From positions 186,001 through 250,000 of the forward strand of contig JAECUM010000795.1 in NCBI GenBank assembly GCA_016617855.1: DNA of 64,000 nt, in the 5' to 3' direction. The notes beneath the pieces are model-generated. The model did no database searches. It saw only the letters and a list, made by a program, of their open reading frames with translations, and was not told where the DNA came from. This DNA comes from Megalonaias nervosa. Lineage: Eukaryota > Mollusca > Bivalvia > Unionida > Unionidae. Positions 35,471 through 46,580 of this stretch are shown here, in pieces. A program made the translations under genes and the position numbers. Each line of letters begins with the position of its first letter. Positions within the stretch are counted from its first letter, which is position 1.

Positions 35471-36354
35471 TCTTTTTTAAACAATTTATTTCACATATTA
35501 AAATATACTGCATTTTGTAAATAATGAAGTTGACAAACTTGACTAAAATACACATGGTGGTTATAAATTAAAATGGTTGACATCATGTACATGTGCAACC
35601 GACTCCGTTAAATACATGATCAATTCTTTAAAATTGATATACATGATATGACACAAAAAATTTCTCCCTATCCATTCTGATGTAGTGACAAATATATGTG
35701 CAAATTTACCAGTGTACAAAGAACAGAATGCCACATAAAAGTACTGACCCTTAATATGAAAGACAATTGTCTTTAAAGAACTGTCTTGTCCCCTGAGTGT
35801 CCCTTACAGACAAGTTGTAGGGATAGGTATGCATTAAAAAGAAACAAAGCCAATGATTAGCCTTTGATAGGTGCCAAAGGCCCAATATGATGGGAACAAA
35901 ATAATGCAAACATCACAAATATACGATGACACAAAAGTTGGAATACAGCATGGGTTAAAAAAAGTTTCAGCCGAAAGCAAGGTCTCCGTCTCTAAATTAA
36001 TTAACACTGTCACAGAGAGCAACATCTGTAGAATGATAATTTTTTTCATTTTGGTACCAAAAAAAACCTATGAAGATAAAACTAAGAGGACTAAACCAAA
36101 CAAAAACCACGAAATAACAACAGAAAATAACTACTTGACTAAAAGGGGAGCTATTATCTGTGAATAAGGATAGATGTGACTTAGTTATTTACATAATTGC
36201 CAGCATATTATGTTTCATATGGTTTTACCATTCATGTACATTATCTTTTGTTTTATCCTTGTCATCCCTGATATAATTTCCATTATCAGAAACAAAGGTA
36301 TGAATAATGTTCAAGAGAAGGGGGTGGGAGATGTCACAATAGGAAGAGGCCTAA

Positions 36355-37222
36355 CAAGGCCTGAGATTGCTTACATGTCATCAGATATGAATACCTGGCA
36401 TAGAGGCCTTTCACGATTTGACAAATGATGCTTACATGTCATCAGATATGAATACCTGGCATAAAGGCCTTTCAACATTTGACAAATGATGCTTACATGT
36501 CATCAGATATGGATACCTGGCATAAAGGCCTTTCAACATTTGACAAATGATGCTTACATGTCATCAGATATGGATACCTGGCATAAAAGCCTTTCAATAT
36601 TTGACAAATGATGCTTACATGTTATCAGATATGGATACCTGGCATAAAGGCCTTTCAATATTTGACAAATGATGCTTACATGTCATCAGATATGGATACC
36701 TGGCATAGAGGCCTTTCAATATTTGACAAATGATCCTTACATGCGATCAGATATGAATACCTGGCATAGAGGCCTTTAAACATTTGTCAAATGATCTTCA
36801 CATGCCATCAGATATGAATACCTGGCATAAAGGCCTTTCAACATTTGCCAAATAATCTTCACATGCCATCAGATATGAATACCTGGCATAAAGGCCTTTC
36901 AACATTTGACAAATGATGCTTACATGTCATCAGATATGAAGACCTGGCATAAAGGCCTTTAAACATTTGGCAAATGATCCTTACATGCGATCAGATATGA
37001 ATATCTGGCATAAAGGCCTTTCAACATTTGACAAATGATCTTCACATGCCATCAGATATGAATACCTGGCATAAAGGCCTTTCAACATTTGCCAAATGAT
37101 CTTCACATGCCATCAGATATGAATACCTGGCATAAAGGCCTTTCAACATTTGACAAATGCTCTTCACATGCCATCAGATATGAATATCAGACGTAATCTG
37201 ATGGCCTTTCAACATTTGCCCC
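36355..37222. repeat. Satellite-like array, 61 bp unit, about 14 copies
   Basis: The unit contains 'catcagatatgaatacctgg', 'cataaaggcctttcaacatt' and 'tgacaaatgatgcttacatg'. Starts of CATCAGATATG advance by 61 bp from 36,378 to about 37,166. Two unit variants ('gatgcttacatgtc' and 'gatcttcacatgcc') are grouped in blocks. No frame is conserved, so it is non-coding. Confidence 0.95.
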
Positions 37223-37287
37223 TGACGAACACCTTGCTTTAGGTTAAAACATACGGAAATGTCTTTTCCTGTCATATGTTCAACTTC

Positions 37288-37293
<6 letters not shown>

Positions 37294-37333
<40 letters not shown>

Positions 37334-37352
37334 CATATATATATATATATAG
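37294..37352. repeat. (TA)n microsatellite
   Basis: A TA run broken once by 'catacatac', just beyond the ZCCHC7 poly(A) signal. Confidence 0.9.
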
Positions 37353-37382
37353 TAAATTAATACAAAGCATAAATAACATTCC

Positions 37383-37388
37383 TTTATT
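37383..37388 (-). terminator. ZCCHC7: Poly(A) signal AATAAA for ZCCHC7
   Basis: AATAAA on the - strand lies about 160 bp after the proposed stop of the last ZCCHC7 exon, in an AT-rich 3' UTR-like stretch. It is the first canonical signal after that stop and supports the transcript ending near 37.36 kb. Confidence 0.55.
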
Positions 37389-37546
37389 GTTTTCTTTAAT
37401 CTCTACTGTTTTACAAGGCAAGTTTGATTCACTTCAATACAAATATATTCAAACATGCAACATTATTTATAATCCTCTGACATAAAAACAAAATTTCATC
37501 TGCTATTTTACCACATTAACGCGTATCCGGAACCCTCTGTCTTTCT

Positions 37547-37670
37547 TTATGACTTGCTGGTCCTGATTTGATCTGCAACTACTACCTGTTTTCTTTTTTC
37601 CATTTCCATTACTGTGTTTGGTGATGCTGTTTCATGGTACAGATAGGGTTCGTCACCTGGATTCGTAAAT
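37547..37670 (-). CDS. ZCCHC7: Probable last coding exon of the ZCCHC7-like gene
   Basis: A strong acceptor (ACATTTTCAG) ends at 37,671. The exon has one open frame of 40 codons, beginning FTNPGDEPYLYHETASPNT and ending TAA at 37,547. It is entered in phase 2, which fits the phase-2 donor GTAAAT at 41,885 of the preceding exon. An alternative acceptor 40-55 bp further in (after AAACAG or ACACAG) would use another frame ending at 37,503. If the 41.9 kb donor is not used, the gene stops at 41,882 and this exon does not exist. Confidence 0.45.
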
Positions 37671-37888
37671 CTGAAAATGTAAAATAAAGTTGTACTACTA
37701 CCATGACATGACTGGATAAAATGCATACTGAAAAGGAATATTTTGGGAGTTTTTTTTTCTCTTAAAAAGGTCTATAAATAACGGTTTCATTGGTGTATTT
37801 ATCCAATGATAATCCCATCCCCAGCTTGAAGCTTTGCACGAATTTTTATTTAAGAAATCTTTTTCCAGTACTAAAACCCTACCATCTA

Positions 37889-38091
37889 TACTCACTTATA
37901 AGTCGAGTCACACTGCAAACAAAATACATCCTGGTCTGCTGTTGCATTGTGTGACTGCCAATCAGAGTCTATGTTGTCTGTTCTACTGATTACTCTTAAC
38001 AAACTGAACAGACCCAGATCTGCTGACACCTTATGTGATGGCAGATCTGGGTCTGTGCAGTTTGCAGTTTGACTCATCTTATAAACGAGTA
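37889..38091. mobile_element. MITE family A, copy 2
   Basis: 203 bp with inverted ends TACTCACTTATAAGTCGAGTC and (reversed) TACTCGTTTATAAGATGAGTC. The inner pair 'cagacccagatctgctgac' and 'atggcagatctgggtctg' is also inverted. It matches the copies at 24.2 and 48.2 kb. Confidence 0.88.
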
Positions 38092-38722
38092 CATATAGTA
38101 CCCACTACTTTCAAAGAAATATATGCCAGGCCTCTGGGCTAATCCATAGAGAAATATTGTAATTCAGCACAAATGATTCCCAACAAAATAGTCACATCAA
38201 CCTATTCTAGCACACACGGTTGCAAGAATCATTCTAATATTGTGCAAAAATGTCTAACAAATATGCCCAAATCATAAATCATTTTTTTTTACAAGCAGGA
38301 TTTTCTTTACTTCCTTAAATCTTTCTTATATTTAGAAAATTCCTTCATTTGTCTGTAGCAAGTCAGTGGGAAGAATTTGCCCACTACATCAGAAGACCTA
38401 GAACAGACCCTGACCTTTGCCAGAAAAAAACACAGGACTGTCAATGCCCTTCTATTAATGGCTCCCACCATATCATGAGATAAATAAAATGTAAGACAAC
38501 CATAAAAAACATCAATGAGATCAATATGTACATTTAGACAATTTTTTTTGCTATGACGTGTACCACTGACCTGAAGGTATATTAATGTGATTTTAATAGC
38601 AGCAGGACAAAAGTGCAATTTTAAAGGCTGTCTACTGCTCATACCACTGTATAGTTGAAAACTACCACTTTTGAAAATTAAGATTTAAATTGGTTTTTTA
38701 CCACCCCACCCCCCTTATTTTT

Positions 38723-38998
38723 ACATGCTCGATCCATATATAACAAAACCAACCAGTCAGAACTAGTCTACTGGGGGCTGGAACTGTTTCGACATGCTTG
38801 ATCCATATATAACAAAACCAACCAGTCAGAACTAGTCTATTGGGGGCTGGAACTGTTTTCACATGCTTGATCCATATATAACAAAACCAACCAGTCAGAA
38901 CTAGTCTACTGGGGGGCTGGAACTGTTTTCACATGCTTGATCCATATATAACAAAACCAACCAGTCAGAACTAGTCTACTGGGGGCTGGAACTGTTCT
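38723..38998. repeat. Minisatellite, 69-70 bp unit, four copies
   Basis: The unit starts 'acatgcttgatccatatata' and ends 'tactgggggctggaactgtt'. Starts are at 38,723, 38,792, 38,861 and 38,931. The copies are nearly identical, so the array is recent. Confidence 0.95.
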
Positions 38999-39158
38999 GG
39001 CAGTGCAACAACTGGTGCAGTGATGCATGCTGAGTAATATGATACTGTTATATGAAGACTGACATTTTACACAACAAGCTGTACTAAATTGATTGCCATA
39101 TTGTTTTAATTTGTAGAGTTTAAGGCCAAAGGTGGGATATTTATATAGGCGTCATAAG

Positions 39159-39530
39159 CAGGGTTCCTGCGGGGGTGTATGGAAATCCGGAAAAGGTCTA
39201 CAATTTGAAAATTGCTTTTCTAAATCTTGAAAATGTCTGAAAAAATTAAAAAAATGACTAAAAAGTCTTGAAAAAGTACTGAATTTTTGTTTATATTACA
39301 GAAACTGGTAACATGACTGCTTTTTTGCATTTGGGAGACTTTTTACTATATGGATGAAATACTGTAGTTTTGATTACTTTTTCACCTCTAGTCTTCACAT
39401 TTGACTTGCAATTTTTAAGTATGTTAACCTCATTAAATTGATAAACTTGTCACATTGTTAGGTCTGGAAATTCTTATTTTTCTGTTATGGAAAAGGTCTG
39501 AAATCTTTTTATTTTGTGACAGGAACCCTG
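39159..39530. mobile_element. hAT-type MITE, about 370 bp
   Basis: It begins CAGGGTTCCTGCGGG and ends GACAGGAACCCTG, so the terminal CAGGGTTCC is inverted. Flanks TCATAAG and TCACAAA are similar, a decayed duplication. The 'ccggaaaaggtct...cttgaaaatgtc' interior resembles a hAT MITE type common in aquatic animals. Confidence 0.75.
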
Positions 39531-39968
39531 TCACAAATAAGTAAAAAGAGATCAAAGGTGGATCATGATGGTTTGTCTTTGATTGAAGATTGAACAGCCT
39601 CTGGCATATATGAGATAAACTGACCCAAAAATAATTTGGGCAGAGTATTTTGATTTTTTCTGTCACTGTATAAATGTTATTGTTTTTCATGATGTTTTTA
39701 CAAGAAAAATTTAAGGGCATTTCGTATCTTTTTTTTGGTCAATTTATGTTAAAATACCTGGCTATAAAATATTTTAATAACTTCAACAATGCCTGGAAAT
39801 CAGAGTTGAAGTGAGTGCAAGCAAACAGCAAAAGTCCCCAGTTTGCATTGTGTTTTTCATTGAAAGTGGATGTTAGGATATGGAGGAGGAAATTATATTA
39901 CTAAGCACATGCCAACACCACTGCATAGGAGCAATGATTATTCTTCTGTAACAAACACATCCACATAG

Positions 39969-40160
39969 ATGGCCTTTCTTGCAACTGGATCAAAAGTGGA
40001 TAAAGTGGCACTTGCTGAGACTTTGTTTGCAAATTTTGTGGCAAAGCACAATTTACCATTCCTTGTTGCACACCATTTTACTAAACCAGCTGAAATGTTA
40101 TTTCTCCTGACTTGGAGACAGCACAAAAAGTTTCATGCCACTGTACAATGACAACACACA
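39969..40160 (+). pseudogene. hAT-like transposase fragment
   Basis: The + frame contains KVDKVALAETLFANFVAKHN then LPFLVAHHFTK, the layout of the region after the BED finger in hAT-like transposases ('aevlfa.fivehnlpf..adh'). The frame ends after 60 codons at a lost stretch. No inverted ends were located. Confidence 0.5.
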
Positions 40161-40900
40161 TTGTCACTCCATCTTGGAACAGATAAGTTTTTAAAAAAAA
40201 TCAGACTTCACATCCCAGACCACAGCATCCATTCATTTGAATATCATGAGCTGATTACAAATGAGACTGAGTAATAATGAGTACATAAAGCAACCGAAGC
40301 AGAACGGTGCTAAAAAATCTCATATCCTGATGCCCAGGGCAGCACTCATTTCATATTGGGCTTCTTTATTCAAAGTGAAATGCCTGTTCTGAATTGCTGA
40401 ATAGGTAAGTGACAGAACATTGAAGTACAATTCCAGAATGATTCAGTTTGGGCTGTTTTAATGGATTTTTATTTGTTTTCTTAATATTTACATCAGTAAA
40501 TGTTTACCAATTACATGCATTTGTTTAAAAATTAAAGCATGTTTCAATGACTACTAAGTTCTTGCAAGCACTTTTCTATTACTTTTTGGAGCCGACCGCA
40601 AATGCCAGCATTTTTCAAGGAAACCAGCAAAATTCATGTACTTTTTAAGATTGTGCAAACCCTGAATACGCAGCTTTATATCAATGTGAGTCAGTCTACT
40701 GCCACTATATTTGCTGGAGCAAAAATTGTTTCCCACATCCCATCATTGACACGACGTGCTAATCCTAGCATGTAAAATGCACGAGATAAAATGAGCCAAA
40801 AGATTAATGTTGATATTACTTGGGAGGGCTGGAGTTGCATAATAGTGGATAATCTCCAAAATAGATTATGATTGGATAATGTATTTTAAGAAGAAACCAC

Positions 40901-41214
40901 ATTCTGTGTTTGAGTGATTTAGATTTTTAACATAGCATTAACAATTTTTCAGTCATATCGCTACGATGTCTGCAGTGTGACGGTTTATAGTGATGTTTTA
41001 GCACTTGGGCATCATGCCGCAGACATGTAGCATGATGTCCCACCCAGTCACATTATCCTGACACCAGGCCAACCAGTCCTAACACTAACTTCTTAATGCT
41101 GAGCGCCAAGCGAGGCAGCTGTTAGTACCATTTTTGAAAGTATTTGGTATGACTTGGCTGGGGTTCTAACCCGCATCTGAGGCAGATGCTCTACCACTAG
41201 GCCACCACATTCTA
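40901..41214 (-). mobile_element. tRNA-derived SINE family 1, copy on the - strand
   Basis: The reverse complement starts with a tRNA-like head (GTGGCCTAGTGGTAGAGC as A box, GGGTTAGAACCCC at the B-box position). It continues with the family body 'gttagtgttaggactggt', 'ggtgtcaggataatgtgact' and 'cactgcagacatcgtagcga'. It agrees with the copy at 46.58 kb throughout. Confidence 0.9.
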
Positions 41215-41387
41215 TTATGCCCTAAGAGCAAGATAATGTTGCCAGTGATTTAAGCAGCATATAAAGCATACAAGTCTGATTTTAAAGAGAACACTGATAC
41301 AAATTTAACTGAAACCTAAGTAAACACTTTAGAATTGAGGTTTGTCTTGAAATACATTTCAAAAGCACAATCTTCTGGTGTAGATTA

Positions 41388-41815
41388 TCTGTACAATGTG
41401 TACATAGTGGTGAAGACTTTCTGCACAATGTGTGCATAGTAATGTAGACATTCTGCACAAAGGGTAGATAGTGGTGTAGATATTCTGTACAATGTGCAGA
41501 TAATAGTGTAGACAGTCTCTACAATGTGTAGTGGTGTAGTCATTCTGTACAATGTGTAGACAGTGGTGTAGACATTCTGTACAATATGTAGATAGTGGTG
41601 TAGATCATCTGCACAATGTGTAAATAGTAGTTTAGACATTCTGTACAATGTGTGATATTAGTGTAGCCATTCTGCACAATGTGTACATAATGGTATAGAC
41701 ATTCTGCACAATGTATATATAGTGGTGTAGATATTCTGTACAATGTGTAGATAGTGGTGTAGACCATCTGTAGATAGCAGTATAGACATATAGACCATCT
41801 GCAAAACGTGAAGAT
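41388..41815. repeat. Minisatellite, about 32 bp unit, 13-14 diverged copies
   Basis: The phrase 'ttctg(t/c)acaatgtgtagatagtggtgtagaca' repeats with many substitutions. All three - frames are open (TxYTLYRMSTPL-like repeats), an artefact of the unit. The array lies just past the end of the ZCCHC7 long exon. Confidence 0.9.
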
Positions 41816-41885
41816 ATTGGTGTGAAATAGCATGTGTAAATCAAGGAAATCCAAAACTTAGCAAAGACAATAAAAAAGCATTTAC

Positions 41886-42870
41886 AAAATTCTACTACTA
41901 CCTGTCACCGTACTTGATGATTGCCAATTTCCATTTCCAATCCTTGTATTGTTAACATGTCTACTTTTATGTCCTTTATCAAAATTATTCATCCTTTCTT
42001 TCTTGTTTTTCTTCCTTTTTTTCTTCTGTCCTTTATTAAATTGGTAATATCCACCTAAATGCTCGTCTGGTCCTTCAACATTTGTCCTATCCTTTTCAGT
42101 GTTTGGATCCTTCCTCCTTTTACTAAAGATTTGCTTTTTTCCTTTCACTACAATCTTATCCATGGAATGTTCAGAGTTTTTCTTCTTTCCCGTTTTAAAC
42201 ATCTTCCTAGATTTATGGGTTCCAGTAGCATTGAGGGTATCAGAATAATTGCTGATTTTATGCCACAAGACATTGTCAAAAATTTGCTGATTAAAATCCT
42301 CAACTTTGCTATATTGCCTATGATCACCAGTCTGTCTATCAAATTTGGCACTGTTATTCCTATGATCACCTGTCTGTCTATCAAATTTGGCATTGTTATT
42401 CCTATGGCCACCTGTCCACCAGTCAAATTTAGCACTGTTATTCCTATGATCACCTGTCTGTCTATCAAATTTGGCATTGTCATTCCTATGGTTACCTGTC
42501 CACCGGTCAAATTTAGCATTGTTATTTCTATGGTCACCTGTCCGTTGGTCAAATTTGGCACTGTTATTCCTATGGTCACCTGTCTGTCTGTCAAATTTGG
42601 CATTGTTACTTCTATGGTCACCTGTCATTTTGTCAGCTTTGGCATTGTTATTCTCATTATCTTTCCCTGGTAACTCTCTCTTCAATTTTTTAATCCCAGG
42701 TTCCAAACCCTTGGAATAAGCAACAAAAGTTGGGACATCTGTATCAATACAAACATTGTCCTTGTTTTTCAAGGTCAAGTCCTTCTGTTTTAAAACAGCT
42801 GGGATTTCTTGTTTCTTCTCATAACGTTTTTTGTTTTTTTTCTTATGAAGTGGTTCTTCAACATCTAAAT
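41886..42870 (-). CDS. ZCCHC7: ZCCHC7-like long C-terminal exon with 14-residue repeats
   Basis: The acceptor TGTCATAG ends at 42,871. The first two bases complete an Asn codon with the A left by the previous exon, giving HKHFN then LDVEEPLHKKKNKKRYEKK. The exon encodes about 327 residues: a Lys-rich start, eight repeats of the type NNNAKFDRQTGDHR (about 42,320-42,655), a basic stretch, and a Lys/Gly/Asn-rich end (QKKKRKKNKKERMNNF, HKSRHVNNTRIGNGNW). Low-complexity basic tails occur in ZCCHC7 proteins generally, but this repeat is not known to me. A TAA at 41,882-41,884 would end it here if the phase-2 donor (TTTT/GTAAAT) is skipped. Codons in the repeats keep frame. Confidence 0.85.
42320..42655 (-). 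repeat. ZCCHC7: Coding minisatellite in ZCCHC7, 42 bp unit, eight copies
   Basis: Each 42 bp unit encodes [N/S/D]N-AKFD-[R/W/Q]-[Q/W/R]-TG-[D/N/G]-HRN. The unit is a multiple of three and no copy has a stop in the coding frame. The first copy (AKADKMTGDHRS) is the most divergent. The + strand and third frames are also open by accident of the repeat. Confidence 0.9.
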
Positions 42871-43270
42871 CTATGACAGAACAAAAAAAGATAACCGTTA
42901 GATACATGATTATGCACTGTATAAGGTAATCTTCTGAAAAGAAATTTATTAATTAAAGTTATTACATAAATTTCTACATTCCTTATTCAATGAAGAAATT
43001 TTTTTTTATAAGCATTGATGTTATTAAGTTTGTTAACCCTGGTGGTACTGTGTTGTTTATGCATGGCCTTGAAACCAGTGCTGATCTGTCTCTAACTGCC
43101 CTGTCTCTGCTGAATTGTTTCAATGCAAAACAGACTTTTTGGGCCAATTCCATATAACTACTACAAACTTAGTATTTATAATCAGATTGCTGTGAAATTG
43201 TATAAAGTAATGCATATATACATACAGATTGCAAACACTAAAAATGTGAGTGAAAATGTTGTGTATTCAT

Positions 43271-43286
43271 GGTTACCATAGCAACC
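43271..43286. promoter_or_regulatory. RFX X-box-like palindrome
   Basis: GGTTACCATAGCAACC fits the RFX consensus (GTNRCC-N2-RGYAAC) on both half-sites. It lies in the piggyBac-like copy 2. Function is not shown. Confidence 0.45.
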
Positions 43287-43639
43287 AAATAGAGAAAATG
43301 GGTGGAAATGCATTTTTTTCTTTTTACAAACATTCGAATATAGTGTAAACTTTTCCATCATATGTTGTTATTCTGAATGTGTACATGGACAGGTTTTTTT
43401 TCTTTCTACATATCACATATCCTCAGTTCATTACTTTTAGCCTATGCTAGAAAAATAAAAGTTTACTTTCAAACATGTCTCTAGATTTTAGTATGTTAAA
43501 ATATTAGATGGTGCAATACTTATGTAGTTATTATTCACAAATTTTCTCCATATAAAATATAATTTTATTCACTTATAGTTCATTGATAAGGAACCAATAC
43601 TAATCATACTGAAATGATACATAATTATACATTTACTTT

Positions 43640-43655
43640 GGTTGCCATAGCAACC
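43640..43655. promoter_or_regulatory. Second RFX X-box-like palindrome
   Basis: GGTTGCCATAGCAACC is a near-perfect X-box, 369 bp from the first. It straddles the junction where the 2.3 kb interruption begins. Confidence 0.45.
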
Positions 43656-44153
43656 AAAAAATAAAGTTAGTGTTTGAAAGATTTAACATACTTTTTAAAT
43701 TAATACTGTTGGAAGAATCTTTTATCCAACTAAATACAGCATTCATTTTTCAAAGAAATCAATTTTATCAAGCTTTAATTATGAAGGTAAAATAATAATT
43801 ATCATAATGTAGAACAATTATATTGGTCATGTTAAGTGTGAAGAGAATACTGTTTATGCAATGAAATCAAACTAACGGAAAATTAGTTTTCTCGTTTGAA
43901 AGTTGTTGAAAGGCAGATGTCTTATAGATTTTTACGTCAACACATCTGTAAACAATTACTGTTGCTGGCAAGAATAAATCTGACAAATGACAGTAGGTAC
44001 ATGTGACAAATGTAATAACTGACACAAAATCCACCTGCAGGTTTGTCATCGACTGCAGTGGGGTCTATTTTTTCATCACATCATGTAAAATTAAATAAAT
44101 AAAAAAATTTCTTTCAAAATAAAAAATTACTGTTGATAACGTTATGATTTCAT

Positions 44154-44489
44154 TCATGGATTTAACAACTTTTAGAGTTATTTCTAGACTCATGGATTTA
44201 ACAACTTTTTGAGTTATTTCTAGACTCATGGATTTAACGACTTTTTGAGTTATTTCTAGACTCATGGATTTAACGACTTTTAGAGTTATTTCTAGACTCA
44301 TGGATTTAACGACTTTTAGAGTTATTTCTAGACTCATGGATTTAACGACTTTTAGAGTTATTTCTAGACTCATGGATTTAACGACTTTTAAGAGTTATTT
44401 CTAGACTCATGGATTTAACGACTTTTAGAGTTTTTATTTCTAAACTCATGGATTTAATGACTTTTAGAGTTTTTATTTCTAGACTCATA
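44154..44489. repeat. Minisatellite, 36 bp unit, nine copies
   Basis: The unit is 'tcatggatttaacgactttt' followed by 'agagttatttctagac'. The first copies carry 'aacaac' or 'tttgag' variants and the last two have an extra 'tttt'. The - strand frame MSLEITLKVVKS x7 is a by-product. Confidence 0.95.
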
Positions 44490-45287
44490 CTACATAAAAT
44501 TTTATTTTTGCCAGCTTTACTACTAAATCTTATGTATGTCTCAACTTTGCCTTACTATCTATTAAGATGCAAACTGAATGCATATCAGTAGTACGGGATA
44601 GATACATTATGTCTTTGATTTATTTAATAGCTTGTATAATCAATGCCTTCTTTAATATATGACATCACTTTTAATTTTAGAATATCTTTCTTTACAGCTC
44701 AAGTTGTTTTAAAATCTCGTTTTTAATACATCTTGTGATGTTCAAATAGTTTTAGTACAGCTGTCAGTGACCTACCAAATAGACGTAATATCATCACGTA
44801 GAGAAATATTATGACAGCCATTAATTTTGATTTTCTCAAAACACAATAGTGTACTATTTTTCGGTTATATATGGTAACAAAACATCAACTGAGAATCAGC
44901 TGCCAATGTGTTACCAAGCCATGTGAGCTGTTTGATCTTTACCGCCAAGTGAGGCAGAAATAAACAACAGTATGAACACTGAGAAGCGAGTGGCAACACT
45001 GTATGGGAGCTCTTGTGTCCCGTACATATGTATGATAGTGACATTGGTTGTCATGTATTCTTTTGACTGGATTATACATTATAGAGCAAGAGTTGTTAGG
45101 TTTTCAATGATTAATAATTGCAACCTGCCAAAAATATTTCAAATAAAATAGATTTCTCAGCAACAATCTTAACATATTATAACTTCTATGTTGTCAAACG
45201 TTTGAGAAAATTGAAAAAGAACAAACATTATATGTTCATTTTCCTACCTTTGAAACTAGCTCTGTAAAAAGGAAACAGAACGAAACT

Positions 45288-45289
<2 letters not shown>

Positions 45290-45330
<41 letters not shown>
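45290..45330. repeat. (GA)n microsatellite
   Basis: About 20 GA units. A matching (TC)n run lies at 45,461-45,484, so the two could pair. Confidence 0.9.
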
Positions 45331-45332
<2 letters not shown>

Positions 45333-46580
45333 AAGGACAAAAGAATAAGGTTTCCACCAGGTCAAAAGTTCGGCTCTTGAATGAAGGTCTTGATTACTAG
45401 ATTCCCAAGTCACATACATTTCACACTGCTGTCATAAGAGTTGGTTAATTAAGAAGTGGATCTCTCTCTCTCTCTCTCTCTCTCATCCATTTTCCTTTTC
45501 AACTTGATTGTTGAGAGAGCGAGAGCAAAATGAACTTCATAATACAAGAAGAGTATTGTGGTTTGCTTTTTCTTTTTTTTAAATAATTTAAACATTCATA
45601 TAGGCAAGGAAAAAAATACCTAGGAGTCAAAACCTGACACCCCCAACAAATGATGGTTTGTCCCTTTCCAGCTTGTGCAGCTCTCACTCTTGTTGATACA
45701 ATGTATCCCCCAATATAAGAAAAGGCTCTGTACCTGACCGACTCGTTGATAAACTTGGCTACTAGTTTAAGCTCAATTTAATGGAATTTGAAGTTGTTAC
45801 TGAATGGGATGGCCATGTCATAGCACTTATATATCAACACGTGATAGTGTCAAAGCACTTTAATCTCAACATGTGGCATATTCATGCAGAAAATTAATTC
45901 TCACAATTGGAAAACTGAGTTTTGCCATTTATATCTCTACACTTTCACACAAAGCCCTAACGAACTTTATTCTATTTTGGACTATCCCATACATATATAC
46001 CGTAATCAGCGGCAACTGTCCATGAGACAACTACGAGACTGCAACTACTTAACAGCCACCATATTGTTTACATCAATGTCCACTGTTGACAACAGACCTT
46101 ACTGGGAAAATAAGTCTATTATAATATTTGTTTCACTGATGTTCTGTTACAATGATGCAGAGCCGTGATCTATTGGACTATTACATGTGCTATCTCACTG
46201 CTGTTATTAGCACACGATTAATGCTTGGCCTACATTGGACATCTGTAAACGTCACTGTCCTGTGCCATAAAAATATGGTATCCGCACACATAGCTAGGTG
46301 ACGTTTGACAATAAATATATGGTTCCTGCATACACAGCCAGGTGACGTCATCCATAAATATATGGCTTCCGCACTACCAGGTTTAAAGTTCATTTTGCAC
46401 AACTAGACCAAATGCATTTAGCAAAGTATACAAATCAAGTCACAAAAAATAATGTATAACAATTCGTACATTTCATTATATGCATCTCAAAAGAAAAATT
46501 CTTATGGAACCAGGTATGCTTTTAGGCATTCACTTTTCACATGGACCACAAGAAAGAATAAACTGAAACTAGATTTGCTT

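Larger units (their letters stand above)
43033..46386 (-). mobile_element. TTAA-flanked piggyBac-like element, copy 2, with a 2.3 kb interruption
   Basis: TTAA at 43,033-43,036 and 46,383-46,386 bound two blocks (43,037-43,650 and about 45,910-46,382) that together match 11,356-12,426 in reverse. The tips read inwards are TTAACCCTGGTGGTACTG and TTAAACCTGGTAGTGCGG. The extra block 43,651-45,909 breaks the match between 'tttgg' and 'aaaactg', with TTGG at both edges. The interruption holds a 36 bp minisatellite and GA/TC runs but no transposase. Confidence 0.75.

Noticed and set aside
35370..35555. Frame rich in Tyr-Ile and Ser-Leu
   Set aside because: It translates a (TA)n(GA)n microsatellite.
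36355..37222. CRISPR-like regular array
   Set aside because: Units are head-to-tail without unique spacers, in an intron-bearing animal genome. It is a satellite.
41385..41854. Overlapping 70-104 codon repetitive frames on the - strand
   Set aside because: They are products of a 32 bp minisatellite. All three frames are open and no unit keeps a common frame.
42059..42673. 204-codon + strand frame opposite the ZCCHC7 repeats, and a 157-codon frame on the - strand (42,148-42,621)
   Set aside because: Both are shadows of the 42 bp coding repeat. The frame that joins the zinc-knuckle exons in phase is the real one.
44065..44373. 102-codon frame of MSLEITLKVVKS repeats
   Set aside because: A 36 bp unit is a multiple of three, so an open frame is expected. 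There is no splice context, and the array lies in a transposon interruption.
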